NCBI RefSeq assembly: GCF_902806455.1 | Contig: NZ_CADCWQ010000001.1 | Span: 1,674,001-1,738,000, forward strand | Length of the DNA: 64,000 nt | Direction: 5' to 3' | From: Virgibacillus doumboii | GTDB lineage: Bacteria > Bacillota > Bacilli > Bacillales > Amphibacillaceae | Shown here: positions 56,284 through 64,000 of the stretch, one piece after another | Numbering within the stretch: position 1 is the first letter of the stretch | Layout: the number at the start of each line of letters is the position of its first letter | Program-made: the position numbers and the translations under genes | Notes under the pieces: model-generated | Databases searched by the model: none | Told to the model about the DNA's origin: nothing | Seen by the model: only the letters and a program-made list of their open reading frames with translations

Positions 56284-56304
56284 GGCAATAGGTTGATTTT
56301 TTTT
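56267..56304 (+). terminator. Terminator of ypiAB
   Basis: ATCAACCTA and TAGGTTGAT pair across the ypiB stop, followed by TTTTTTT. Confidence 0.85.
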
Positions 56305-56385
56305 ATTTAAATAAGATAAGATTTAAATAATGGTCATAATTTTTTCCGATTGTTAAAGAATAGATAGAAAGGCAGGAAGTATACT

Positions 56386-56853
56386 ATGAAATGGAATAAT
56401 AAAGATTTACAGGAATACATACAGGCTAAAGAGTATGTTGATACTATTATTGTTCCGCTGTTGCCATTTCACTTATCGAAAGACACAGAATATGTAAAAG
56501 ACGCTTTTCAGCGCGAGGTATTAGATGCCTTTACACACGAGCTGGAAAAGGAACTTACGGGGAGGGTGATGCTGACCCCAGTGTATAATTACATTAAATC
56601 TGCCAGTAAAGATGAGGAAATCGAGCGAATCAATTCATGGGTTGATGAGATTGAAAAACAGCCATTTACTTACATTTTCCATGTTACGTTTGATTCTTCA
56701 TGGAAAAAAAGTGAGCAATTACTAAAAGGTACATTATTATGGCTTCCCGGAGCCGGAAATGCTTCGCAGACAAATGACTTACGACCGGTAATCCGCAGTC
56801 AGGTTGAACAAGTAAGTGAGCTTATAAAATCCTACTGGAGCGATAAAGATTAA
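56386..56853 (+). CDS. ypiF: DUF2487 protein YpiF
   Basis: A soluble 155-aa protein, counterpart of YpiF of B. subtilis, which also precedes qcrA. The front MKWNNKDLQEYIQAKEYVDT and the middle FDSSWKKSEQLLKG are recognisable; no catalytic motif is seen. AAGGCAGGAAG precedes the ATG. A clear promoter between ypiF and qcrA separates it from the bc complex operon. Confidence 0.85.
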   Translation: MKWNNKDLQEYIQAKEYVDTIIVPLLPFHLSKDTEYVKDAFQREVLDAFTHELEKELTGRVMLTPVYNYIKSASKDEEIERINSWVDEIEKQPFTYIFHVTFDSSWKKSEQLLKGTLLWLPGAGNASQTNDLRPVIRSQVEQVSELIKSYWSDKD

Positions 56854-56916
56854 TCTACATAATTAACCCTTTTCTCATCCATTTTACGAAACTTTTGTTA
56901 CAATAATGATTATATA

Positions 56917-56945
56917 TTGACCGGACAAACAGTTTGCGCTATTAT
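56917..56945 (+). promoter_or_regulatory. SigA promoter of qcrABC
   Basis: TTGACC and TATTAT are exactly 17 bp apart, about 65 bases before the qcrA start. Confidence 0.7.
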
Positions 56946-57011
56946 GGTAATGTCCTAGTAATCTGATTAAATTTAAATTGTCCGTGAAAAATGTATAGAG
57001 GGGGGAAAATC

Positions 57012-57527
57012 ATGAGTGAAGACAAGAAGCAAGTATCCCGTCGTCAGTTTTTAAACTATACCCTTACAGGTGTTGGCGGTTTCATGGCAGCAGGTTTGAT
57101 GGTATCGCCACTCAGAATGGCAATTGATCCCGTTTTGCAGAAAGAGTCAGCTGCTGGAGACTTGGCAAATGTTGGTTTGTCTGCAGATGATATTACAAAT
57201 GAGCCACAACGAGTGGATTGGGAAATCAATCAGGTTGATGGCTGGTATGAATCCAAAGTTGGTAAATCTGCATGGGTATATAAAGATGATAATGGTGATA
57301 TCGTAGCACTTTCCCCAATTTGTAAGCATTTAGGCTGTGTTGTTTCATGGGAAGGTAGCGATGATTATCCAAACGAATTTTTCTGCCCATGTCATGGTGG
57401 ACGCTATTATAAGAGCGGTGAGAACGTTCCAAATACACCACCAACAGCAGCTTTGGATGTATATGAACACAAAGTGAAAAATGGGATGTTGTTCCTTGGT
57501 AAAGCACATCCACAAGGGGAGGCGTAA
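57012..57527 (+). CDS. qcrA: Menaquinol:cytochrome c reductase, Rieske iron-sulfur subunit
   Basis: Rieske protein (171 aa) carrying the [2Fe-2S] cluster that takes electrons from menaquinol. Cluster ligands are Cys104 and His106 in CKHLGC and Cys125 and His128 in CPCHGG; Cys109 and Cys127 can form the bridging disulfide. The N-terminus (SRRQFLNYTLTGVGGFMAAG) is a Tat-like signal anchor. GAGGGGGGAAAATC precedes the ATG used. Confidence 0.97.
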   Translation: MSEDKKQVSRRQFLNYTLTGVGGFMAAGLMVSPLRMAIDPVLQKESAAGDLANVGLSADDITNEPQRVDWEINQVDGWYESKVGKSAWVYKDDNGDIVALSPICKHLGCVVSWEGSDDYPNEFFCPCHGGRYYKSGENVPNTPPTAALDVYEHKVKNGMLFLGKAHPQGEA

Positions 57528-57533
57528 CAGTAT

Positions 57534-58208
57534 ATGCTACAGAAGATATATGATTGGATTGATGAACGCGTAGATATTACGCCTTTATGGCGCGATATTG
57601 CCGATCATGAAGTACCTGAACATGTTAATCCTGCCCATCATTTTTCAGCTTTTGTTTATTGTTTTGGAGGATTGACATTTTTCGTAGTAGTTATTCAGAT
57701 TTTGTCAGGTATGTTCCTGACGATGTATTATGTTCCGGATATTGAGAACGCTTGGAGATCTGTTTACTATCTGCAAACTGAAGTCGCGCATGGTCAGATT
57801 GTTCGCGGCATGCATCACTGGGGTGCCAGTGTTGTTATTGTAATGTTATTACTACATACATTGCGCGTATTTTTCCAGGGTGCTTATAAAAAACCACGTG
57901 AACTAAACTGGATTGTTGGTGTTCTTTTATTCTTCACCATGCTTGGTCTTGGTTTCACAGGTTATCTATTGCCTTGGGATAATAAGGCTTATTTTGCAAC
58001 ACAGGTTGGACTTGAAATCGCGGAACAGGTACCGTTTGTAGGTGATGAAATAAAAACATTACTCGCTGGTGACGAGGAAATTGTTGGCGCCCAGACGCTT
58101 GCAAGATTCTTTGCAATCCACGTATTCTTTTTACCTGCCGCATTATTCGGTTTAATGGCAGTGCACTTCTTGTTAATTCGTAAACAGGGAATTTCCGGAC
58201 CACTATAA
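57534..58208 (+). CDS. qcrB: Menaquinol:cytochrome c reductase, cytochrome b subunit
   Basis: Cytochrome b6-type subunit (224 aa) with four membrane helices. The four axial histidines lie in the GMHHWGASVVIVMLLLHTLR region and in IHVFFLPAALFGLMAVHFLL; GYLLPWDNKAYFAT is the quinol-site motif. It is the split b6 form, with the subunit-IV part on QcrC. It begins six bases after qcrA. Confidence 0.97.
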   Translation: MLQKIYDWIDERVDITPLWRDIADHEVPEHVNPAHHFSAFVYCFGGLTFFVVVIQILSGMFLTMYYVPDIENAWRSVYYLQTEVAHGQIVRGMHHWGASVVIVMLLLHTLRVFFQGAYKKPRELNWIVGVLLFFTMLGLGFTGYLLPWDNKAYFATQVGLEIAEQVPFVGDEIKTLLAGDEEIVGAQTLARFFAIHVFFLPAALFGLMAVHFLLIRKQGISGPL

Positions 58209-58227
58209 AATAAAAGGAGGTTAAGCC

Positions 58228-59004
58228 GTGCATAAGGGTAAAGGAATGAAGTTCGTCGGTGACTCACGTATTTCCGCCGAACGCAAACCAAACATACCAA
58301 AAGATTACTCTGAATATCCTGGCAGAACAGAAGCATTTTGGCCCAACTTCTTATTAAAAGAGTGGTTGGCCGGATCTGTATTTTTAGTTGGATTTTTATG
58401 CTTAACACTTGCACATCCATCTCCACTGGAGGGAATGGCTGATCCGACTAACGCATCATATATACCACTGCCGGACTGGTACTTTCTGTTCTTATATGAA
58501 CTTTTAAAATATGACTTTGCGAGTGGACCATATGTTTTATTTGGTATTTTGATAATCCCAGGACTTGCATTTGGTGGGTTGCTATTGGCTCCATTTCTTG
58601 ACAATGGACCAGGAAGACGACCACATCAACGGCCAATTGCGGTTGGTATGATGTTATTGGGATTGGCTTCTGTAATTTGGCTGACATGGGAATCATCATC
58701 AGCTGTTAACTGGGAGCAGCGTGCTGAAGCCAATAAACCAGTTCATCCATCTGAAAAGGTCGAAATTAACAAGGAAGATCCCGGGTATGCAATCTATGAG
58801 AATAATTGCATGAGTTGTCATGGTGAAGATTTATCAGGGGGGGCAGGACCTCCATTAACCGGAATTGATCGATCAGCTGATGAAATTGCCAAGATTGCCC
58901 GTGAAGGTGTTGGTTCAATGCCACCGGACCAATTTACAGGATCTGATGAGGAATTGCAGAAATTAGTTGACTTTATTGTTTCAGTCAACGAAAAAGCAAA
59001 ATAG
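58228..59004 (+). CDS. qcrC: Menaquinol:cytochrome c reductase, fused subunit IV / cytochrome c
   Basis: A 258-aa fusion typical of Bacillus: a subunit-IV-like part with three membrane helices (about residues 45-155; PDWYFLFLYELLKY is the conserved quinol-site segment) and a C-terminal cytochrome c domain. That domain has CMSCH (194-198) and a methionine ligand in GSMPPDQF. ResABC are needed to attach its haem. The GTG start has AAAGGAGGTTAAG upstream. The qcrABC operon ends in the hairpin that follows. Confidence 0.97.
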   Translation: MHKGKGMKFVGDSRISAERKPNIPKDYSEYPGRTEAFWPNFLLKEWLAGSVFLVGFLCLTLAHPSPLEGMADPTNASYIPLPDWYFLFLYELLKYDFASGPYVLFGILIIPGLAFGGLLLAPFLDNGPGRRPHQRPIAVGMMLLGLASVIWLTWESSSAVNWEQRAEANKPVHPSEKVEINKEDPGYAIYENNCMSCHGEDLSGGAGPPLTGIDRSADEIAKIAREGVGSMPPDQFTGSDEELQKLVDFIVSVNEKAK

Positions 59005-59021
59005 TACATGTTTAATATGAG

Positions 59022-59056
59022 GACACCTTTGCCAAACGTCGGTGAAGGTGTCTTTT
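59022..59056 (+). terminator. Terminator of qcrABC
   Basis: GACACCTT and AAGGTGTC pair around a 15-base loop, followed by TTTTAAC. Confidence 0.75.
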
Positions 59057-59089
59057 AACATTAATGTGTTTGATGAAGAGGGATTATAG

Positions 59090-59668
59090 ATGATTAAATA
59101 CATACTTCTGGATAAACGGGTTTTAATTTTATTATTCGTTATTAATTTATTTGGAACTGCTTATGGTTATTACTGGTATCGCTTCCAGCTTGCGGAAACA
59201 CCTGATATATTTTTACTGTTTGTTCCGGACAGCCCGACTGCAAGTTTATTTTTCACTGTGTTTTTACTGTTTTTTATTTTTAACAAAAACACCCCATACA
59301 TAGAGGCACTGGCTATTATTACATTGTTTAAATATGGTATTTGGGCAGTAGTCATGAATTTATTAACGTTATATGTTGAGGGTACTCTGAGCTGGACCGG
59401 ATACATGTTAATGTTTTCACACGGAGCAATGGCAATTCAGGGATTATTATATGCTCCATTTTACGCCATAAAACTGCGGCATATCGTTTTTGCCGCAGTC
59501 TGGACACTGCATAATGATATAATTGATTATATATTTGAAATGATGCCGGCGTATTCTTCTCTAACCGTATATATGAATGAAATCGGTTATTTTACGTTTT
59601 GGCTTAGTATTTTATCGATATTCATAGCTTATAAACTAACAATTAAACCTGCTAATTCATTAACGTAA
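59090..59668 (+). CDS. ypjA: DUF1405 membrane protein YpjA
   Basis: A 192-aa integral membrane protein with about six hydrophobic helices. Position after qcrC and the FSHGAMAIQGLLYAPFY and LHNDIIDYIFEMMP segments identify the YpjA/DUF1405 family. Function unknown; conserved linkage with the bc complex and the sporulation gene ypjB. GAAGAGGGATTATAG precedes the ATG. Confidence 0.83.
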   Translation: MIKYILLDKRVLILLFVINLFGTAYGYYWYRFQLAETPDIFLLFVPDSPTASLFFTVFLLFFIFNKNTPYIEALAIITLFKYGIWAVVMNLLTLYVEGTLSWTGYMLMFSHGAMAIQGLLYAPFYAIKLRHIVFAAVWTLHNDIIDYIFEMMPAYSSLTVYMNEIGYFTFWLSILSIFIAYKLTIKPANSLT

Positions 59669-59734
59669 ACCTGTTATATATTGCAATCACCGCACATACA
59701 TTAGTTGAAGAAGATGTTATGTGAGGTGATCTCT

Positions 59735-59989
59735 ATGAACTTTTCTTCCGTTGGTAAACACATGATTATTTTGATCATAGGGATTTACATTTTATTGATA
59801 ATACCTGTAAAAACCCATGCTGAAGGACAATCATTACTTATCGGAGCTAAGACAAATACTGAAATGGCACCCTTTTACTGGATGGTGGCAATTGTTGGTG
59901 GATGCATCGCCATTACATTAACTTATGTGAGCTGGAGAAAATATAAAGGTGAAAAAAAGAAACAAATTAACAAAGATTCAAACAGTTGA
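59735..59989 (+). CDS. ypjB: YpjB-related sporulation protein, much shortened
   Basis: An 84-aa exported membrane protein: a signal peptide (to about THAEG), a short linker, then a membrane helix and basic tail (MAPFYWMVAIVGGCIAITLT, then YVSWRKYKGEKKK). B. subtilis YpjB at the same position has about 260 aa with a large domain between signal peptide and C-terminal helix. Here that domain is missing while both ends remain. GTGAGGTGATC precedes the ATG. The frame is intact, so this looks like an in-frame internal deletion rather than decay. Confidence 0.65.
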   Translation: MNFSSVGKHMIILIIGIYILLIIPVKTHAEGQSLLIGAKTNTEMAPFYWMVAIVGGCIAITLTYVSWRKYKGEKKKQINKDSNS

Positions 59990-60056
59990 CTAAATATCAG
60001 TTTTTGACTATAATTGACCATATGGTATTTACTTAAATAACGATGGAGGAATGAAC

Positions 60057-60743
60057 ATGCTAGCTGGTCTCGGTGGATATATAATATACATTGCTTTGTT
60101 ATTGATAATACCTATTTGGGCACAATCAAAAGTAAAAAGTACGTATAAAAAATATTCCAAAAAAGCAATATCATCACATATGACCGGTGCAGAGGTTGCC
60201 CGTAAAATCCTTGATGATAACGGTATATACGATGTGGATATTCAGGAAACAAAAGGGATTTTATCCGATCACTATGACCCACGTAAAAAAGTTGTTAGAT
60301 TGTCAAAAGGAAATTACCATGGTCAATCAATGGCCGCTTCAGCTATTGCAGCTCACGAAGTAGGACATGCAATCCAGGATGCACAGGATTATGCATTTCT
60401 GCGTTTCAGATCCGCACTTGCTCCTGTTGCTGCAAAGGGCTCAAATATTTCATTCTTCTTTATTTTGGCTGGTATCTTTTTTGGAATGACAAATATGCTG
60501 CTACTTGGGATTATTTTCTTTTCCGCAGCAGTACTGTTCCAGTTGATTACATTACCTGTTGAATTTGACGCCTCGAACAGAGCAATGGGACAGTTGGTCT
60601 CAACAGGTGTTATCCGAAATAATGAAGAACGTGAAACGAAAAAAGTTTTGAATGCTGCAGCTCTAACCTATGTAGCTGCCGCTCTGGTAGCCGTAGCTGA
60701 ATTGGTAAGATTTATTTTAATCTATGCTGCAAGCAACGAATAA
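60057..60743 (+). CDS. YugP-family membrane zinc metallopeptidase
   Basis: A 228-aa protein with an N-terminal helix, the zinc motif HEVGH (100-104) in AIAAHEVGHAIQDA, a downstream EFDASNRA segment giving the third metal ligand, and two or three further membrane helices. It matches Peptidase_Mem_2/YugP by size and motif. In B. subtilis yugP lies elsewhere, so its place between ypjB and ypjC is particular to this lineage. GGAGG stands seven bases before the ATG used. Substrate unknown. Confidence 0.85.
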   Translation: MLAGLGGYIIYIALLLIIPIWAQSKVKSTYKKYSKKAISSHMTGAEVARKILDDNGIYDVDIQETKGILSDHYDPRKKVVRLSKGNYHGQSMAASAIAAHEVGHAIQDAQDYAFLRFRSALAPVAAKGSNISFFFILAGIFFGMTNMLLLGIIFFSAAVLFQLITLPVEFDASNRAMGQLVSTGVIRNNEERETKKVLNAAALTYVAAALVAVAELVRFILIYAASNE

Positions 60744-60745
60744 AC

Positions 60746-60782
60746 AAAAGGGATGACATGAAGGATGTCATCCCTTTTACTG
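60746..60782 (+). terminator. Terminator of the yugP-like gene
   Basis: AAAAGGGATGACAT and ATGTCATCCCTTTT form a perfect 14-bp stem around GAAGG. Confidence 0.93.
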
Positions 60783-60825
60783 TTTTGGATATCTCTCTTC
60801 AATGCTATAATCGTTTCCCAGTGCA

Positions 60826-60868
60826 AAAAAGTGGCATTGATTATATTAAAATAGAATGCCACTTTTTA
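60826..60868 (-). terminator. Terminator of ypjC
   Basis: AAAAAGTGGCATT pairs with AATGCCACTTTTT around an AT-rich loop. Placed just past the ypjC stop on the minus strand, and usable in both directions. Confidence 0.82.
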
Positions 60869-60902
60869 TCTTTCGCAAACGATAATAGTAGTGAGAAGTG
60901 TT

Positions 60903-61775
60903 TTAATCTTCAATTGGATTTTTATTTTCATCCAATGTAAAACCTTCACCGACAACGTCATGGACAGAGCTAACTGCGACAAATGCATGTGGATCGATTG
61001 CATTTATTAAATTTTTTAACCTTACGATCTCATTTCTTCCAACGATACAATACAGAACATCGCGTTTTTCACCAGTGAAACTGCCTTTACCGTTTAATAC
61101 AGTTACACCGCGATCCATATCTTTAATTATTTTTTCAGCTATGACATCACTATGACCGGAAATGATTGTCGCTCCACGTGCGGAATAAGCACCTTCCTGA
61201 ATGAAATCAATCACTCTGGCACCGATGTAGACAGCAACTAGGGTATACATACCTTCTACCCATTCCAAAAAGGTAATCACGGAGGTTGTGATAACAATAA
61301 AATCAAAAAGGAACATTGTTTTACCCATGCTCCAACCAACATACTTATGGACAAGTCGTGCAATGATATCAACACCGCCTGTAGTGCCGCCATACCGGAA
61401 AATGATCCCCAGTCCGACGCCGATGAACACACCAGCAAATAAAGCAGCAAGTGTCATATCCGATTGTAAATATGTGGGGAAGGGATTTATTTGAAATACA
61501 TATAAAAATATTGATACTGCAACAGTTCCGATAATCGTATATAAAAAAGTGTTTCGGCCTAGAAATTTCCATCCAATAAAAAATACTGGGACATTCAGAA
61601 TAATGTTTGTAATAGCAGGGTCCCATTCCCATAAGAAATAGAAAAGTAATGTTATACCAGTAAATCCGCCTTCACCAAGATTATTTTGCATATTAAAGTG
61701 AACGATACCAAAAGAAAAAATAGCAGACCCCAGCAAAATAAAGATAATGTTTTTAATCTTTAGTCCAAATATCAT
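60903..61775 (-). CDS. ypjC: YitT-family membrane protein YpjC
   Basis: A 290-aa protein with five or six membrane helices (DUF161/YitT) and a soluble C-terminal DUF2179 domain (about 205-285, HSDVIAEKIIKDMDRGVTVL). It equals YpjC of B. subtilis in length and neighbourhood. The YRYGGTTGGVDIIARL-like glycine-rich helix is typical. It is encoded opposite to all neighbours. GAGGATTTATAA precedes the ATG. Transport role presumed, substrate unknown. Confidence 0.87.
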   Translation of the reverse strand: MIFGLKIKNIIFILLGSAIFSFGIVHFNMQNNLGEGGFTGITLLFYFLWEWDPAITNIILNVPVFFIGWKFLGRNTFLYTIIGTVAVSIFLYVFQINPFPTYLQSDMTLAALFAGVFIGVGLGIIFRYGGTTGGVDIIARLVHKYVGWSMGKTMFLFDFIVITTSVITFLEWVEGMYTLVAVYIGARVIDFIQEGAYSARGATIISGHSDVIAEKIIKDMDRGVTVLNGKGSFTGEKRDVLYCIVGRNEIVRLKNLINAIDPHAFVAVSSVHDVVGEGFTLDENKNPIED

Positions 61776-61943
61776 TTATAAATCCTCCAATCTTACATCT
61801 GCGTTGCAAAATGACACTTTTATTATTATAGACAATTAACGCATGCACTACAATCAATACAAAACGGTTCAGATAAATAATTTGTCAAATTAAGGCTATT
61901 TAGCTACCATTAAAAGAGATTAACAAATAGAGGAGCATTTATT

Positions 61944-62282
61944 ATGTCAGAAGAAAAACCAATATATAATACAACTGAAATTCAACAACGTGTAGATGAA
62001 TATATCTCTCAATTTAAAGAAGGATACTTTTCTCCTCTAAGTCTTATGGCAAGATTAACCGAAGAAACTGGAGAATTAGCACGTGAAGTGAATCATTTCT
62101 ATGGAGAAAAACCAAAAAAATCTATCGAGACGGATAAAACTGTTGAAGAGGAACTAGGAGATATCATCTTTGTTCTAACCTGTTTTGCAAATTCACTTGA
62201 TATCGATTTATCGGAAGCATTTGAACGATCAATCAGCAAAATTGAGACAAGGGACAAAAACCGCTGGACACGTAAAGAATAA
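61944..62282 (+). CDS. ypjD: MazG-like nucleotide pyrophosphohydrolase YpjD
   Basis: A 112-aa all-helical MazG/iMazG protein. The metal-binding glutamates are in TEETGELAREV (E-x2-E) and EEELGDIIFVL (E-x2-D). It probably removes pyrophosphate from non-canonical or surplus nucleoside triphosphates. It precedes dapB by 34 bases, as in B. subtilis. TAGAGGAGC precedes the ATG. Confidence 0.9.
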   Translation: MSEEKPIYNTTEIQQRVDEYISQFKEGYFSPLSLMARLTEETGELAREVNHFYGEKPKKSIETDKTVEEELGDIIFVLTCFANSLDIDLSEAFERSISKIETRDKNRWTRKE

Positions 62283-62316
62283 ACGACACAGTTTATCAAC
62301 ATAGGAGGCACTAATC

Positions 62317-63114
62317 ATGAGTATAAACATAATTATCGCAGGACCACGGGGTAAAATGGGTTCGGAAGCAGTTCAGATGGTCAACAATGAACAATCATTT
62401 GATTTGGTTGCTTGTCTTGACCGCAAAAATAACGGAAAAATCATGAAAGATCTTGACGGGCTTCCGGATCTGGATGTACCAATTTATGAAGATCCTGAAC
62501 AATGCTTCCAGGAAGTGGATGCAGATGTTTTTATCGACTTAACTGTTGCAGAAGCAGGTTTTGAGCATACGAAACTGGCATTGTTGTATAATATTCGACC
62601 GGTTGTTGGAACATCAGGATTTACTTCTGACCAAATAAACGCCTTAGCTGATACGGCAATCACGAATAACATTGGTTGTATTATTGCTCCAAACTTTGCT
62701 GTAGGTGCTGTATTAATGATGCAATTTGCAAAAACAGCTGCAAAATATCTGCCTGATGTTGAAATAATTGAAAAACACCATGACCAAAAATTGGACGCCC
62801 CTTCAGGATCAGCAGTTAAAACTGCCGACCTGATCAGAGAAACAAGAGAAAGTAAAAGACAGGGGCATCCAGATGAGAAAGAAACGTTAAAAGGTGCAAG
62901 GGGTGCAGAAACAGATGGAATCAGAATCCACAGTGTACGATTGCCGGGTCTTGTTGCTCATCAGGAAGTTCTTTTTGGCGGTCCTGGTCAAACATTAACA
63001 GTGAAACATGATTCTTATAATCGCGGATCATTTATGGATGGGATAAAGCTATCCGTAATCAAAGTTATGCAGTTAAAAAGATTAGTATATGGATTGGAAA
63101 ATATACTTGAATAG
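62317..63114 (+). CDS. dapB: 4-hydroxy-tetrahydrodipicolinate reductase
   Basis: NAD(P)H-dependent reductase of the lysine/diaminopimelate pathway; 265 aa. [10 protein letters not shown] is the dinucleotide loop. [19 protein letters not shown] holds the catalytic histidine pair and the lysine, and [13 protein letters not shown] is conserved. Together with lysA at the other end of the window it supplies lysine, cell-wall diaminopimelate and spore dipicolinate. ATAGGAGGCAC precedes the ATG. Confidence 0.96.
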   Translation: MSINIIIAGPRGKMGSEAVQMVNNEQSFDLVACLDRKNNGKIMKDLDGLPDLDVPIYEDPEQCFQEVDADVFIDLTVAEAGFEHTKLALLYNIRPVVGTSGFTSDQINALADTAITNNIGCIIAPNFAVGAVLMMQFAKTAAKYLPDVEIIEKHHDQKLDAPSGSAVKTADLIRETRESKRQGHPDEKETLKGARGAETDGIRIHSVRLPGLVAHQEVLFGGPGQTLTVKHDSYNRGSFMDGIKLSVIKVMQLKRLVYGLENILE

Positions 63115-63124
63115 GTGGGATTCG

Positions 63125-63544
63125 ATGAAGATCGCATTAATTGCACACGATAAAAAGAAACAGGATATTATCAATTTCAGTAATGCCTATAAGCATGTGC
63201 TAAAAGATCACCACTTATTTGCAACGGGAACAACTGGAAAACAAATAACGGAACAAACCGGGCTTAGCATTCATCGATTTCAATCCGGGCCGATTGGCGG
63301 CGATCAGCAAATAGGGGCAAAAATTGCCAACAACGAAATGGATGTTGTCATTTTTTTCAGAGATCCGTTAACCGCTCAGCCGCATGAACCTGATGTAAGT
63401 GCACTTATGCGGCTTTGCGATGTTCATTTAATTCCATTGGCAACGAATCTTGCTGCTGCAGAAATTGTAATCCGTGCATTGGCAAGAGGTGACTTCGACT
63501 GGCGAGAGATAGTAAAACAGAGCGGACAAGAGGGAACAGACTGA
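63125..63544 (+). CDS. mgsA: Methylglyoxal synthase
   Basis: Converts dihydroxyacetone phosphate to methylglyoxal, a bypass of lower glycolysis; 139 aa. The phosphate-binding [22 protein letters not shown] and the catalytic aspartate in [12 protein letters not shown] are present. The ATG has AGGTGGGA upstream, and the gene begins ten bases after dapB. The bshA start overlaps its stop (TGATG). Confidence 0.95.
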   Translation: MKIALIAHDKKKQDIINFSNAYKHVLKDHHLFATGTTGKQITEQTGLSIHRFQSGPIGGDQQIGAKIANNEMDVVIFFRDPLTAQPHEPDVSALMRLCDVHLIPLATNLAAAEIVIRALARGDFDWREIVKQSGQEGTD

Positions 63545-64000
63545 TGAAAAAAATCGGTGTTACATGTTATCCAACAATTGGCGGATCCGGAATTATTGCG
63601 ACAGAACTCGGAAAAATGATGGCAGAACAAGGTCATGAGATTCACTTTATTACCTCCAGTCTGCCTTTCCGGTTAAATCGGGTTCATACAAATATTTACT
63701 TTCATGAGGTGGAGGTCAGTCACTATCCTGTTTTTCAATATCCACCATTTGACCTTGCCCTTGCCAATAAAATGGCTGAAGTTATCGATCAGGAAAAACT
63801 CGATATTCTTCATGTCCATTATGCGATGCCACATGCCATCTGTGCTATCTTGGCCAAAGACATTGCCGAACATGATGTAAAAATCGTTACCACGTTGCAT
63901 GGGACAGATATTACTGTTCTTGGGATAGATCGTTCCCTGAAGAAAATGATCAGACACGGCATTGAGAAATCCGACGCCGTAACTGCTGTCTCAAATAGTC
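63544..64000 (+). CDS. bshA: N-acetyl-alpha-D-glucosaminyl L-malate synthase BshA (3' end cut by window)
   Basis: First enzyme of bacillithiol synthesis, a GT-B glycosyltransferase joining UDP-GlcNAc and L-malate. The visible 152 residues start [20 protein letters not shown] and include [18 protein letters not shown] and [11 protein letters not shown], all typical of BshA. The gene runs off the window. The ATG overlaps the mgsA stop. In B. subtilis bshB1 (the deacetylase) lies between mgsA and bshA; it is missing here. Confidence 0.93.
   Translation, partial: MKKIGVTCYPTIGGSGIIATELGKMMAEQGHEIHFITSSLPFRLNRVHTNIYFHEVEVSHYPVFQYPPFDLALANKMAEVIDQEKLDILHVHYAMPHAICAILAKDIAEHDVKIVTTLHGTDITVLGIDRSLKKMIRHGIEKSDAVTAVSNS

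Overview
The window is an AT-rich Firmicute chromosome segment. Gene content and order follow the Bacillus subtilis lysA-ppiB / scpAB / dacB-spmAB / res / sigX / spoIVA-hbs-mtrB-hep / aro / qcr / dapB-mgsA-bshA backbone. Many products concern endospores (DacB, SpmA, SpmB, SleB, YpeB, SpoVIF, SpoIVA, a YjcZ-type peptide, YpjB, PrsW), and the bacillithiol genes ypdA and bshA are present. Together with GC-rich palindromic intergenic repeats, this points to a spore-forming, aerobic, menaquinone-using member of the Bacillaceae, probably from the halotolerant Oceanobacillus/Virgibacillus/Lentibacillus side. The genus assignment is inference. No rRNA, tRNA, CRISPR array, phage or transposase gene was seen.

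Layout. 0-7 kb: lysA (cut by the window edge), ppiB, a small M50-like membrane peptidase, ribT, a YjcZ-type peptide, scpA-scpB, dacB-spmA-spmB. 7-14 kb: rluB and the cytochrome c maturation and respiratory control operon resABCDE. 14-17 kb: a cobalamin riboswitch controlling a transcobalamin-like lipoprotein and an ECF S-component, then sigX-rsiX behind a SigX-type promoter. 17-25 kb: a small XRE regulator, ferredoxin, ypbB-recS-ypbD-ypbE, a large catalase with an altered haem pocket, a metallophosphoesterase and mecB. 25-36 kb: gudB, ypdA, asparaginase, prsW, sleB-ypeB, a PilZ protein, cmk-plsC, and a ypfD gene broken by one in-frame TGA. 36-47 kb: der-gpsA, spoVIF, yphE-yphF, spoIVA, hbs, mtrB, hepS-menG-hepT, ndk, cheR. 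47-54 kb: aroC-aroB-hisC-tyrA-aroA. 54-64 kb: ypiA-ypiB-ypiF, qcrABC, ypjA-ypjB, a yugP-like peptidase, ypjC, ypjD-dapB-mgsA and the start of bshA.

Functional links. Respiration: ResABC mature c-type cytochromes such as QcrC, HepS/HepT/MenG make menaquinone-7, and QcrABC oxidises it. Spore biology: cortex modification (DacB, SpmAB), coat basement layer (SpoIVA) and germination (SleB-YpeB). Aromatic synthesis: AroC, AroB, AroA, TyrA and HisC form one tight operon.

The most unusual elements are (i) five copies of a modular, inverted-end intergenic repeat, two of them near-identical and inverted around the aro operon; (ii) a 117-bp MITE-like insertion with CTAG flanks nested in one copy; (iii) the riboswitch-linked vitamin B12 uptake pair; (iv) the catalase lacking the distal asparagine; (v) the nonsense codon in ypfD; and (vi) absences relative to B. 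subtilis at the same positions (folE/mtrA, trp genes, aroH, bshB1, rib operon).
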